From Erythrobacter aurantius (lineage in GTDB: Bacteria > Pseudomonadota > Alphaproteobacteria > Sphingomonadales > Sphingomonadaceae), in NCBI RefSeq assembly GCF_023823125.1, contig NZ_CP090949.1, positions 2,752,001 to 2,816,000 of the forward strand: 64,000 nucleotides of DNA, in the 5' to 3' direction. A program made the position numbers and the translations under genes. The notes under the pieces are model-generated. The model was not told the origin of the DNA and did no database searches. It was given only the letters and a program-made list of their open reading frames with translations. Numbering within the stretch: the stretch's first letter is position 1; the number at the start of each line of letters is the position of its first letter. Positions 10,501 to 20,038 of the stretch are shown one piece after another.

Positions 10501-10597
10501 CGACTTGCGCGGTGTTGGGAGTTGCCCAAAGGGCTGCCGCCCCAACCGCGATGGCCGTGCACAGCGAAAGCGTCGCCTTGATCGGTGTCTTGACCAT
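7532..10597 (-). CDS. Exported TPR-CHAT protein, caspase-like (cluster 1)
   Basis: A 1021-residue protein with an N-terminal signal peptide (about 1-30), a beta-rich N-terminal part with several cysteines, helical tetratricopeptide-like repeats (about 200-540), a short coiled segment and a C-terminal CHAT domain (about 700-1015). CHAT is a caspase-superfamily protease fold. The histidine in LHFATHG and the cysteine in LVILSACDTAG are both present, so the dyad looks intact. It begins 1 nt after the TpsA stop with GGAGGA as ribosome-binding site, so it is cotranscribed with and coupled to TpsA. CHAT proteins recur near two-partner secretion genes in several phyla. Proteolytic maturation, retention or quality control of TpsA is a reasonable inference, but the substrate is unknown. 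Confidence 0.88.
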   Translation of the reverse strand: MVKTPIKATLSLCTAIAVGAAALWATPNTAQVAQQRSISLRDTFPVGSNGLCEAQIQAPEAGAGLFDRKYNILCRDAAASIGTMWVVRGQVADQAAERFVGPGASCTERAGAEIPAGLPGGKRLICSREGSIIRTELLVGEVGNRTYAASGLSAYGTALELGVASLATDQIVPGTVDIPLTQTTDSLAFIRQQAESITADQALVEAYRRANSGEFAEAAEFFAASAATLSGNSEIEARLNEGLLQSNIGNFAEAQRRFNQTREGAAATPVLARLQRNYEAIDALNRGEPAQALQILNTPLRSEFGDTGALRELKIGPAMARRLSAESDAISSASISSSLTPLERAQLLDGQADYLRATGQRLLGNSGDAAVTLARANETLAEVRGGRIVSMVWLRAQVLGELAEISEDNGQNAEAEALHKQGIGLLAGAYPESPALYSAQAQLAAFYSRTGRSSDAIALYRDIVAEAEGRPAPTLRSYMSNYFGLLLEDGANAAAASDIFSASQLLLRPGLAQTQAVLARELSGGSDEASQLFRRSVNIGRSIQRMRASIVQIEGEAAVNPQAEVILAERQQRLDGLLSQQAEVLQKLAEYPRFRAVSGGAINLEGMQSILRNDEAYVKMVALDNEAYMVYIAHDDALAYKIDATPEQLEEMVLKIRESIAIAEGGQVLTFPFDMEASRDLYLRLFEPVADRLPGRKHIVFEPDGAMLKLPINLLVTDDESVERYQAQLETPEGDDYNFTGVAWLGRNSQISTSVAPTAFRDVRAAPRSSARKAYLGLGENTPINDTPGVSNGTRSALAGGENCLWSENIWSNPIKSDELYDAAQRLGGGQAATTTVLTKTGFTDTAIKSREDLSDYRILHFATHGLVTAPQPECPPRPALLTSFEPEGDSDGLLTFAEIFGLRIDADLVILSACDTAGSATVGATLEAGITSGGNFALDGLVRAFVGAGGRTVLASHWPVPDDFDATKRLIGGLFDVADSETAEALRRSQLELMDDPQTSHPFYWSAFAVVGDGSVKVTR

Positions 10598-10598
10598 G

Positions 10599-13500
10599 TC
10601 AGTTATCCTCCACCCGGACGGTGCCGATATTGCCCTGGCTGTAGAGCGAGGCGTCGCCGCCCGCAGCTACAGGATCGTCAACCTCGGTCTCTTCCTCATT
10701 TTCAGGCTCGGAAACGAGGCCCGGGAAGTCGAAGCCGAAGTCGTCATCGCTTTCCTGCTCGGTGGTCGGAACCGGCTGGGTCGTCGCAACCGCCGCCTCG
10801 ATGACCGAGGGGTTGTTGACCACGGCGACCTGCTCTTCGACTTCTTCCTCGACCGGATCGGGATCGGGATCGGGGTCCGGATCGGGGTCCGGATCGGGAT
10901 CGGGATCAGGATCGACAGTGGTGCCGCAATCACGGGTGTTGATGAGGCAATCGTTGAATTCGGATTCGGCCGAATACAGCGTCGAACCGCTGCCCGAACC
11001 GGTTCCGTCATCGAACACCACTTCGTCGAAGAATGCCTGGCCGACAATCAGATTGCCCGCCGCGTCAATCCGCGCACCATAGGCGAAGACATCCAGCTCA
11101 GTGCCGCTCGTCCCGCGAATGGTCAGCCCGCCGTCACCGACAAGAATGCCGCCCTGCGCGGTTTCGGTGCCGGTGTTGCGGACCAGCAGCGACTGACCGA
11201 CCTCAAGCACCACACCGCCCGCACGCAGATAGCCGAGCGGATCGTCACTGCCGGCCGCAGCCACAGCGAGCTGATCATTGCGGCCCGTGAAGGTGGGGTT
11301 GTCCTGAAGCAGCGCGATCATGTCGCTGTCCGCGATCCAGATGTTGCTGGAGCCGAGGAAGATCGTCCCCGTCGGACGGCTGTTCGGATCGAGCAGGGCA
11401 AGTCCGCCTGGCGTCACGATCTCGATACGATCCTGGGCAAACAGGCTGAAGCTGTCGTCCGCGCCCGAATCCGCCAGCACAACCTGCCCTTCGACGCGGG
11501 CGACACCGCCCGGCCCGGCCACGCTGACCACGACATTCGAAACGCCATTGTCGAGCGAACCGGCACCCAGCAGATCGCGCAGGATCAGGTCGGGATCGTT
11601 TGGCCCGCTTTGAGCGACATTGGGCTGTACGAAGTTGAAAGAGCCAACCTCAAGCCGGTCAAGCTCTTCACCGATCAGCGAGTAGCCTTCCCCGGTTACC
11701 CCGCCGATCGGCGTTCCGCCACCGCCAAGGATTGCCGGAGCATCCTCGTTCAGCGACTGGAAGTTCATGGTGAAGGCACCGACGCGCGCACCGTTCTCGA
11801 TCACGATATCGCGCGACGCGAGATTGAGGATGGCCCCGCCGAAGCTGATGGCATTGTCATCATCGCCAAGGATGCTGATCGTCCCCTGCGACTGGATCGA
11901 GATGATCGCAGTCGGATCGTTCACATCAGGCCCGCCGATGATGCCGCCGTTCCCGGTCTGGATCAGGAAGCTGTCGAGCGTGTCGATCGACATTGCCTCG
12001 ATCACCCGGATGTTGCCGCCATTGGCCAGCAGCAGCGAGGTTCCCTGTTCGCCCAGCGTATCGCCGATCGCGCTGCCGTTCAGCGCATCGACCAGCAGGT
12101 CACCCGAAGTTACCCGAGCCGCAATCACCCCGGCGAAATTGAGCGGGGTCGATGTAAATCCTCCGGTCGCGTCCGCTTCGAGGGTGAGGTTTGCAACCTC
12201 CACGCTCGGAACGCCGCCGCTTGGTGAAGCGATGTCGAGAGACGCGACACCCCCGCTAGCGGAATCGCCAATCGACGTGCTCGCACTGCTCAACAGGCTG
12301 AATTCAAAGGCATTCAGCGAGGAATTGTTCTCGATGATCGCTTCCGAACGACCGGCGTTGGCGAAGCCGCCAACTCCGTTAGTGACCGTTGCCGATCCGT
12401 CAGCGCCGCTATCCAGTTCGACGATGTCCGCCGAGAGCGTCGAATCGAACAGCAAGAGTTGCGCCGTTCCGCCGAACGCGCCACCGTTCTCATCGCCCGC
12501 ACCGCCATCGCCAAAGGCGGAAATCAGCAGGCGCGAGACGCCATCGGTATCCGGATCGATCGAGAAGTTCGTCTCCAGCAGGTCGAGGCTGGCGAAACCG
12601 GCATCTGCATTGCCGCCGATTGCCCCTGCCCCGCCGACTGCATCGGAAAGAATGCTGCTTTCGCCAATCAGCGAGAAGTTGGCGGTCGTTCCGACGAAGA
12701 ACACCGGATGCGCATCAGCGTCGCCGCCAATCCCGCCCGGCCCGGTCGCGTCGCCGCCGATGGCCGATGCGCTTGCGGTGAATCTGCCGCCGTTCCAGTC
12801 GCTTTCGTTGATCTCGACATTGACGATCGCGCCAAGCGCCGTGCCGCCCTGTGTCACGCCGGTGCCGCCAAACGCCGAACCGCCGATGCTGACCTCCGCT
12901 AAGCCCGCTGCATTGGGCAGGACGTTCACGGTCGAACCGATCGCCGTGAAGTTGACTATGCCGCGATTGGTGATGCTGCCACCGATCGCCCCGTTCCCGC
13001 CGGTAGACAGGTCAGTCACGACGCTGCGGCCGACCAGGTTTAGGGTGGAATTGTCGACCAAAAGGGTCGCTGTGCCACCAATGACATCACCGCCATTGCC
13101 GGTGCCCGAACCATTGCCGCCGACACCGCCGGACACGCCGCCTGCCAGTTCGGCAGTCAAGGTGCCGCCATTAATGACGGAAATCACCCGTTGACCGCCG
13201 GTCGCGTCACCGCCGTCGATGTTGAGGTTGGTATTGAGGCTGCTGCCGCCCTGACTGAAGATCGAGAAGACAGTGGCACCTATGCTGAGCGTGCCGCCGT
13301 CAACCGCGATCACGCCAGTACCGCCGCTTGCACTTCCGCCAGCACCGCCTTCGACCGAGCTTCCGCCACCGATACCGCGTGCGATGACGCGGATAGCGCT
13401 TGCCGAATTGGGATCGGCTGCCGGATCAAGCGGAAGTTCGACACTGGCGCCGCCCACCGCTGAGATCAGCAACGAACCGCCAATGCCGCTGCCGCCAATG

Positions 13501-16500
13501 CCGGAACCGCCGGTGGCATTCCCGCCGATACCGGTCGAGGATTGCAGGACTTCGAAGAAGCCGGGGAATGCCGCGCTGGTCGGGGTGTTCAGTTCAACCT
13601 TGAGGTTGCTGCCCAGACCCGTAGCAGAGATTTCCGTCGAACCGCCGAAGCCGTCACCACCTGCAGCCGCAAAGGTTACTGTGGTGCCATCAATTTCAAG
13701 TTCACCACCCGAACCGCCGACCCCAACTGCCGCCACCTGCGCAGAGCGGAAGGTGAGCGAGCCACCCTGATCCGCACGAGCGTAAGAATCGCCGCCAAGG
13801 CCTTCGCCGCCGGTGAAGCCTTCTCCACCGCCGCCGCCGAAACCGCTGGCGATTATGTTGGTGTGGCCCCCGATCGAAGCGACCGAAACATCCGGCGATA
13901 TCGCAGAAACACCCGCGGTTCCTCCGGTGCCGGTTGCGCCGTCGCCACCGCGCGAAATCCCACCAAACCCGGTGGCTTCGACGAAGATGTCGGAATTGAC
14001 GGTCGAGGCGCCGCCAAGGAATTCGAGCAGCGCCGTGCCGCCGAAGGCAATTCCGCCAAGGCCGTCAATGCCAATGCCATTGCCGCCATTCGAATTTGCC
14101 TGAACGCGCAGATCGTCAGCGGTAAGGGTTGAATTGCCCATCTGCAGGGTAACGTCCCCGCCGATTGCCTGGCCGCCTTCAAATTCGCCGTCGCCGCCGG
14201 TGCTCAGATTGGTGATGTCGAGGATGCCCGGCTGGCTGGCGCTGGGCGCGATGCTGACATCGCTGTCGATCATCGTGACAAGCACGGTTCCGGCCTGTGC
14301 ATCGCCGCCGACCGCGCCGCTGCCGCCAATGGCATTCGACGAGATGGAGTTGATCGCTCCGGGGAACACGGTGGGCACTTGCTGCCCGGTATCCGGATCG
14401 AAGATGGTGCCATTGATATCCGGCTGGGTTGCCAGTTGCAGGTTCGAATTGGTGATGCTCGCCGTCAGGTTCCCGCTTTGCGCGGTTCCGCCGGTGCCGT
14501 TCACGATATCGTTGGTCGCTCCGCCAAAGGCCGAAGCGCTGGCTTGCAGAGCGCCCCCGATCCACTGGCTGTCGGTGATCTGGACATCGACCTGTGCGCC
14601 CACGGCGTTGCCTCCCACTGTCTCACCGGTGCCACCCGAATTGCCGCCGCCGATGACCAGCACGGATTCGCCATTGGCATTGGCAATGCCGTTCAAAGTC
14701 GCGACATTGGCAGTGAAGCTGACCGTTCCCGGCGTCACGCTTCCGCCGATTGCGCCAGCACCGCCGGTCGACTGATCGACCACGATGTTGCGGCCAACCA
14801 TGTTGTAGGTTGCGTTGTCGACCAGGGTGGTGGCGATTCCGCCGACGGCATCGCCACCGTTTCCGGTGCCAGAGCCATCGCCGCCAACAGCGCCCGAGAC
14901 ACCGCCAAACAATTCGGCCGTGAGCGTGCCGCCATTGGTGACGGAAACCACACGTTCGCCGCCAAAGGCATCGCCGCCGGTGATGTTGAGGTTCTGGTCG
15001 AGGCTGAAGCCGCCCTGGGCAAACATCGAGAAGATGGTTGCACCCATGCTGACCGAGCCGCCATCGACTTCGAGCATGCCAAGTCCGCTGATGGCCTGAC
15101 CGCCCGCGCCGCCTTCGACCGAGCTGTTGCCGCCACGCCCGCGTGAGTGGATCCGGATGAACTGGATCGAGTTGGGATCGTTCGCCGGATCGAGCGAGAA
15201 TTCAATCGAGGCTCCGGTGGTGGCCGAGATAACGGCTTCGCCGCCCGTGCCGGTTCCGCCGATGCCCGTCCCGCCAGTCGCGTTGCCGCCAAAGCCCGAC
15301 GCGGAGAGCGTTGTCCCAAGGCCGACCGGATCGAAAAACTGCGAGGGGACGTTGCGTTCGATGACCACGCGGCTACCGGTGTCGAAGGCGCGGATGTCGG
15401 CAACACCGCCGAACCCGTCACCGCCAGCGGCTGTAAAGGTCGTGATGATGCCTTCGTCGTCAAACACCGCTCCGGTACCACCAACACCGACAGCGTTGAC
15501 CTGTGCCGAACCAACCGACACGAGGCCGCCCGCTTGCGCCTGAATGAAGGCTTCCCCGCCGGTGCCGATGCCGCCGGTCGCATCCTGGCCTGCACCGCCG
15601 CCAATGCCGTTGGCAAGGATGCGGGCATGTCCACCGATGAGGCCGTTGCCGAACACCGGTGAGAAGATCGCGATATCGGCCACACCGCCGGTGCCATCAC
15701 CGCCGTCGGCTGCACGGGAACTGCCGCCAATGCCGGTTGCGTCTATGATTACATCGCCGGTGACTTCGGTTTCACCGCCCTGGAAGCCCATGAAGGCCTG
15801 GCCGCCGGTGCCGTCACCCCCGCGCCCGATCGAGCCCACGCCGCCGCGCCCAATCGCGTAGGCAGAGAAACTTTCGAGCGTGATGGTTCCGCCGCCATTG
15901 GTGAAAATACCCGAGCGTTCGCCACCGATGCCATCGCCGCCGATCGCGCCATTGCCTCCGACGCCGTCAGAGAAGGTAGTGACATTGCCGCCGACCAGCG
16001 TTCCCAGGGCACCCGAAACCAGCGCCCGTCCGCCAAGACCGGTGCCGCCGTTACCTTCGGGATCGGTCGTCGACCCGCCGAAGCCGCCACTGCCGCCAAA
16101 GCTGCTGGTGTCGACAAACACGTCACCATAGGTCGCGCTACCGATGCCTACGGTTCCGTCGGTGCCCTGCACCAACAGGCCCGCAGTCGCGCTGCCGCCG
16201 GTGCCGTTACCGCCGTCGCCGCCAGCCTGGCCGAGGCCGCCGCTGCCGCCCCCGCCGCCAAACCCGCGCGCCTGAACCGTCGAATTGCCGCCGACTTCCA
16301 GATTGCCGTTGTCCGCACCCGCGATCAGCGCCGCGCCGCTGCTTTCAGTGGGATCGCTCGCAACGGTTGCACTGAAGAGCCCCGCAACGCCGTCGCCGCC
16401 GCGCCCGGCAAGAATGGTCGAACCATCGCCCTGGCCGCCCAAACCGCCAAAGCCGTTGGCAAGGACGTTCGCATCGCCACCGATCACCACCGACCCGATA

Positions 16501-19500
16501 TCGGCCTGCGTTCCTTGGCCGACGATCACGGCCTTGCCGCCCGTGCCGGTCCCGCCATCGCCGCCAAATCCGGACGTGCTCGCGTTGCCGCCGATCCCCG
16601 AGGCATCCGCTACAGCGGTGGTCTGGATAGAAGCTGTGCCGAAGAGAACCTGAAGTCCGGACACGCCGCCAAAGCCGTTGCCGCCACCAACGCCGTCACC
16701 GCCGAAACCGTTGGAGTTGGCGAAGAAATTTACGGCATTGAAGCTGCCGCCATTGTTGACGAAGGCAAACGCACGGGCGCCACCAATCCCGTCACCGCCG
16801 ACGCCGGTGCCGAAATTGTCACCGCCGCGCGCGCCTGCTTCCAGATTGATGGAACCGAAATTCGCGCTGCCTTGGCTGAGGACATTGACGATCGAAGTAC
16901 CGCCGGTTCCCAGCGCACCAGCAAGGGACGAATTGCTCGAACCACCTTCGCCGAAGGAACGGACTTGGGTAAACCCGTCAACCGAGAAAGACGAGGCATC
17001 ATCGACAATACGGATTTCGGAGAGGCCGCCCGTACCGGCGCCGCCAACCCCGTTGAAACCCGAACCTCCCAAAGTATTGGTGCTGAAGATCGCATCGCCC
17101 GTGACAAGGATGACCCCGCCGTTGATATTGGCTTCGGCTTGACCGCCAATGGCATCGCCGCCATCGATGTCACCGTTACCGCCAGTGGCGAATGCTTCCA
17201 CCGCCAGCGATGCCAGTTGGACGTCCGCTCCGAAGCTGGCCTGGAATGAAGCAAATCCGCCTGTGCCGGTGCCGCCGTTATTGCCTTCGCCGCCGCCGCC
17301 GCCGGCGGTGAGCACCACGTTATCCGCGTTGATCGTGCCCGCTCGTGCGGTGAAGAACGCGCCGAAGCCGTTGCCGTCGCCGCCATTGCCGCGCGGATCG
17401 CCGGTGCTGCCGCCAAAGCCGCCATTGCCGCCTTCGCCGTTTGCGGTGATGAAGACGTCGCCGAAATTGACCACGCCCGCGCCGACCGAACCGTCACCAC
17501 CCAGCAGCGCCTGACCAGCCTGCGCGGTGCCGCCCGTACCGGTGCCGCCATCGCCGCCCGCCTGACCAAGGCCGCCGTTGCCGCCGTTGCCGCCGATGCC
17601 GAAGTTGAAAATGTTGGTCGTCAGCCCGATCGACAGATTGCCGTTGTCGCCGCCGCCCAGCACGAATGCGCCATTGTTGAACGCCGGATCGGCCTGGTTG
17701 GGCGTGCTGAATTGTCCGGCGGTACCGTCACCGCCGCGACCAGCAGCGATTGTGCTGCCGTCACCCTGGCCGCCTGTGCCGCCGCGGGCGGTGGACTCCA
17801 CCGTCGCCGAACCGCCAATGTTGAGCGTAGCCGAAGCCGTGAGGGTTCCCGTTGCCTGAAGGAATGACAGGCCGCCAATCGCATTGCCGCCCGCTCCGCC
17901 GAAACCGAAAAAGGCATCGCCGCCATTCGCGATCGATGAGGAGATGGCCGATCCCGCAACATCGACAAGGCCGACCCGCGCTTCGATACCGGCTGTCCCG
18001 CCGGTGGCATCGCCGCCGCTTGTACCGGCGCCGCCGAAAGCCGCGGAACTGGCCTCGAAATCGCCACCGATGTTGATCGTACCGCCAGCGGGAGTGAAAG
18101 CCCGCGACGCGCCGCCCAGCGCATTGCCGCCCTGCCCGAAGGCATTGGTCCCGCCAAAGGCATCAGCGCGCAGAGTCACCGAGTTGAGGATGGAGATACT
18201 GCCGTCCGAGTCGACGAAGAGTGAGGTGACACCGGCATCCGCAAGACCGCCTTGCCCGGCATCGGCCGAAGTGCCCGCATTGGCTCTCGCCTCGGCCACC
18301 AGATTGCCCTGGATTTCGACAGAACTCGAACCCAGCGCATCGACCGAGGCAAATCCGCCGAACGCGCTGGATGCGGTCGAGCCGTCGATCTGATCACCAA
18401 TCGTGCCGTTGGCGCTGGCAATGACGAACACGTCATCGCCCAGGGTAACAAAACCGCCATCGGATGCGAAAACCCGCGCCGTGCCGGCATTGAACGTGCC
18501 GCCTTCGGTATAGGGTCCGACCTGTGCTTCGCTGGCGATGGCGAGAACTTCGACCACGCCTGCGATATCGAGGAACCCGCCCGTCGACCCGACCGAAGCC
18601 GAACCGCCCGTCGCGATACCGGAATTGAAAATGGAAAGGTCCGAACCCGCAACCGCGCTTGCACTGACGATTGCATCGCCACCGATATTGAGCGTGCCAC
18701 CAAGGAAGGCGTCGATGAATGCCGTTCCCGCAGTCGCATCGGTTTCGCCCGTGATCAGGTCGAAATCGACCCGGCCATAGGCGTCAGCAGACACAAGGAC
18801 ATCGCCGGTGATGTTGAACACCTGCCCATTGCTCGACGTAAGCTCGGAGAAATTCCGGCCCACCATCAACAGGTTGCCGTCGATCGAGCTTGGGCCATTG
18901 AAAGCGGTGACCTGCACCTCTTCGTTGGCGATCGCGAGGATGCTGCTGCTCGACGCGAAATCTTCAAGGAAAATGCTGCCCGCGACATCCGTCAGTTGCG
19001 AATTCGCGTTGAACAGCGCGTTGATGCCCTGATCGATCGCGCCGCCATCGACGGTGCGCCCGCTGACGTTGTAGTTGGCGGAAAGGATGATTTCGCCATT
19101 GACGATCCCGGCGCTGGCGGCCGGGGCAAAGCCGAGATTGCCGCGGAAGATCATGCTGATCGGATCGTTCTGCGCCGCAGCGACCGCGTAAATCAGGTGG
19201 TTGTCGCCAATTCCGGTGCTCGACGGTCCGCCGACATCGCCATCGATCACGACGGGAGTCGTAACGCTGGTGCCGACCGGAATCACGATATCGAACAGGC
19301 CGTTGGAAATGGTCAGGCCGACTGCCTCACCCGCGACATAGGCCTGACTGCCGTTGATCAGCGATGTGCCGAGCATCTGCACTTCGGCTGCCACCACCGC
19401 GAAATAGGAATTCTCTGCCGACGCAAAGATCTGGGCACCCGGATTGATGCTGATGCTGGCAGTCGTTGGCGTGCCGGTGCCAAGGAAGAGCTCTCCCGTC

Positions 19501-20036
19501 TGCCCTGCCCCTGCCCAGTCGGAGAAGGTGGTGGTGGGATCGAGCGTAGTCAGGATCAGATTGCCGACATCGAACACGGCATTGCTGCCGACGAGAATCC
19601 CCGACGGCGAATAAAATACGAGCGTCCCGCCGGGCGAGACACCGCCGGTTACCGGATCGATCAGCTGCGAAATCACCGTGCCGTCGAACACGGTCACATT
19701 GCCGTTGGCGGAAGGCAGGACGATGTTCAGAACCGCGAAATCGGAGACGTTCACGCCGTTCTGGAACGTCGCCGTATTGCCTGTCGGCAGGAAGTCGAGC
19801 GCGTTGCCCTGCCCGTCTTCATCCGGAGTCCATTCGATGATGGCGGTGTTGGTATCGATCGTGATCGTTTCGGTACCCGACCCAAGCGAACGACTGCCCG
19901 AGCCATCGACAAAGGATTCGGTCGCTTGGAACGCCTGCGCCTGCGCGCGCTCGGGCGCTGCGGCAAGGCCAATGGCAAGCGCCGCCGATCCGCAACCGAG
20001 CAGCAGTTTCGAACGATTCTGGTTCAAACGGGCCAT
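10599..20036 (-). CDS. Giant glycine-rich TpsA-type exoprotein (cluster 1)
   Basis: A 3145-residue predicted surface or secreted protein. A signal peptide (about 1-33) precedes a TPS secretion domain (about 35-250) with FYSPSGILVGSNAVFDVG, the equivalent of the NPNG region of haemagglutinin-type TpsA proteins. A long beta-solenoid-like body follows, dominated by GG.GG.G and G.GG.A patterns and containing large internal duplications. Near the C-terminus are ten Asp-Pro pairs (about 3043-3062), followed by an acidic Val/Glu tract. An earlier in-frame GTG exists at 20,051, but the ATG at 20,036 has GGAG 8 nt upstream and lies 2 nt after the TpsB stop. Likely function: adhesion or surface structure exported by the TpsB just upstream. 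No enzymatic domain is recognised. Confidence 0.88.
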   Translation of the reverse strand: MARLNQNRSKLLLGCGSAALAIGLAAAPERAQAQAFQATESFVDGSGSRSLGSGTETITIDTNTAIIEWTPDEDGQGNALDFLPTGNTATFQNGVNVSDFAVLNIVLPSANGNVTVFDGTVISQLIDPVTGGVSPGGTLVFYSPSGILVGSNAVFDVGNLILTTLDPTTTFSDWAGAGQTGELFLGTGTPTTASISINPGAQIFASAENSYFAVVAAEVQMLGTSLINGSQAYVAGEAVGLTISNGLFDIVIPVGTSVTTPVVIDGDVGGPSSTGIGDNHLIYAVAAAQNDPISMIFRGNLGFAPAASAGIVNGEIILSANYNVSGRTVDGGAIDQGINALFNANSQLTDVAGSIFLEDFASSSSILAIANEEVQVTAFNGPSSIDGNLLMVGRNFSELTSSNGQVFNITGDVLVSADAYGRVDFDLITGETDATAGTAFIDAFLGGTLNIGGDAIVSASAVAGSDLSIFNSGIATGGSASVGSTGGFLDIAGVVEVLAIASEAQVGPYTEGGTFNAGTARVFASDGGFVTLGDDVFVIASANGTIGDQIDGSTASSAFGGFASVDALGSSSVEIQGNLVAEARANAGTSADAGQGGLADAGVTSLFVDSDGSISILNSVTLRADAFGGTNAFGQGGNALGGASRAFTPAGGTINIGGDFEASSAAFGGAGTSGGDATGGTAGIEARVGLVDVAGSAISSSIANGGDAFFGFGGAGGNAIGGLSFLQATGTLTASATLNIGGSATVESTARGGTGGQGDGSTIAAGRGGDGTAGQFSTPNQADPAFNNGAFVLGGGDNGNLSIGLTTNIFNFGIGGNGGNGGLGQAGGDGGTGTGGTAQAGQALLGGDGSVGAGVVNFGDVFITANGEGGNGGFGGSTGDPRGNGGDGNGFGAFFTARAGTINADNVVLTAGGGGGEGNNGGTGTGGFASFQASFGADVQLASLAVEAFATGGNGDIDGGDAIGGQAEANINGGVILVTGDAIFSTNTLGGSGFNGVGGAGTGGLSEIRIVDDASSFSVDGFTQVRSFGEGGSSNSSLAGALGTGGTSIVNVLSQGSANFGSINLEAGARGGDNFGTGVGGDGIGGARAFAFVNNGGSFNAVNFFANSNGFGGDGVGGGNGFGGVSGLQVLFGTASIQTTAVADASGIGGNASTSGFGGDGGTGTGGKAVIVGQGTQADIGSVVIGGDANVLANGFGGLGGQGDGSTILAGRGGDGVAGLFSATVASDPTESSGAALIAGADNGNLEVGGNSTVQARGFGGGGGSGGLGQAGGDGGNGTGGSATAGLLVQGTDGTVGIGSATYGDVFVDTSSFGGSGGFGGSTTDPEGNGGTGLGGRALVSGALGTLVGGNVTTFSDGVGGNGAIGGDGIGGERSGIFTNGGGTITLESFSAYAIGRGGVGSIGRGGDGTGGQAFMGFQGGETEVTGDVIIDATGIGGSSRAADGGDGTGGVADIAIFSPVFGNGLIGGHARILANGIGGGAGQDATGGIGTGGEAFIQAQAGGLVSVGSAQVNAVGVGGTGAVFDDEGIITTFTAAGGDGFGGVADIRAFDTGSRVVIERNVPSQFFDPVGLGTTLSASGFGGNATGGTGIGGTGTGGEAVISATTGASIEFSLDPANDPNSIQFIRIHSRGRGGNSSVEGGAGGQAISGLGMLEVDGGSVSMGATIFSMFAQGGFSLDQNLNITGGDAFGGERVVSVTNGGTLTAELFGGVSGAVGGDGSGTGNGGDAVGGIATTLVDNATYNMVGRNIVVDQSTGGAGAIGGSVTPGTVSFTANVATLNGIANANGESVLVIGGGNSGGTGETVGGNAVGAQVDVQITDSQWIGGALQASASAFGGATNDIVNGTGGTAQSGNLTASITNSNLQLATQPDINGTIFDPDTGQQVPTVFPGAINSISSNAIGGSGAVGGDAQAGTVLVTMIDSDVSIAPSASQPGILDITNLSTGGDGEFEGGQAIGGDVTLQMGNSTLTADDLRVQANSNGGNGIGIDGLGGIAFGGTALLEFLGGASTVNSDIFVEATGFGGISRGGDGATGTGGTAGVSAISPDVSVASIGGHTNIIASGFGGGGGEGFTGGEGLGGDSYARADQGGSLTFRSAQVAAVGVGGSGGELEIDGTTVTFAAAGGDGFGGSTEISATGLGSNLKVELNTPTSAAFPGFFEVLQSSTGIGGNATGGSGIGGSGIGGSLLISAVGGASVELPLDPAADPNSASAIRVIARGIGGGSSVEGGAGGSASGGTGVIAVDGGTLSIGATVFSIFSQGGSSLNTNLNIDGGDATGGQRVISVINGGTLTAELAGGVSGGVGGNGSGTGNGGDVIGGTATLLVDNSTLNLVGRSVVTDLSTGGNGAIGGSITNRGIVNFTAIGSTVNVLPNAAGLAEVSIGGSAFGGTGVTQGGTALGAIVNVEINESDWNGGRFTASASAIGGDATGPGGIGGDADAHPVFFVGTTANFSLIGESSILSDAVGGAGAIGGNADAGFASLDLLETNFSIDPDTDGVSRLLISAFGDGGAGDENGGAFGGTAQLLLFDSTLSADIVELDSGADGSATVTNGVGGFANAGRSEAIIENNSSLNAFEFSLLSSASTSIGDSASGGVASLDIASPSGGVPSVEVANLTLEADATGGFTSTPLNFAGVIAARVTSGDLLVDALNGSAIGDTLGEQGTSLLLANGGNIRVIEAMSIDTLDSFLIQTGNGGIIGGPDVNDPTAIISIQSQGTISILGDDDNAISFGGAILNLASRDIVIENGARVGAFTMNFQSLNEDAPAILGGGGTPIGGVTGEGYSLIGEELDRLEVGSFNFVQPNVAQSGPNDPDLILRDLLGAGSLDNGVSNVVVSVAGPGGVARVEGQVVLADSGADDSFSLFAQDRIEIVTPGGLALLDPNSRPTGTIFLGSSNIWIADSDMIALLQDNPTFTGRNDQLAVAAAGSDDPLGYLRAGGVVLEVGQSLLVRNTGTETAQGGILVGDGGLTIRGTSGTELDVFAYGARIDAAGNLIVGQAFFDEVVFDDGTGSGSGSTLYSAESEFNDCLINTRDCGTTVDPDPDPDPDPDPDPDPDPDPVEEEVEEQVAVVNNPSVIEAAVATTQPVPTTEQESDDDFGFDFPGLVSEPENEEETEVDDPVAAGGDASLYSQGNIGTVRVEDN
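10853..10914 (-). repeat. Hexanucleotide tract encoding (Asp-Pro)n in TpsA1
   Basis: Near-perfect tandem hexamers of the type GGATCG/GGGTCC on the plus strand encode alternating Asp-Pro on the minus strand. The unit is 6 bp, so unit gain or loss keeps the frame and would change a spacer near the C-terminus of the exoprotein. Confidence 0.75.
12760..15810 (-). repeat. Large internal duplication in the TpsA1 body
   Basis: Two blocks of about 1.3 kb, roughly 15,810-14,520 and 14,050-12,760, encode diverged copies of the same domain series, offset by about 1.77 kb. Matching landmarks are SAQVNAVGVGG / SAQVAAVGVGG, SLDPANDPNS / PLDPAADPNS, GNSSVEGGAGG / GSSVEGGAGG, NLNITGGDAFGG / NLNIDGGDATGG and GSGTGNGGD in both. 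Boundaries are approximate. Confidence 0.75.
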
Positions 20037-20038
20037 TG

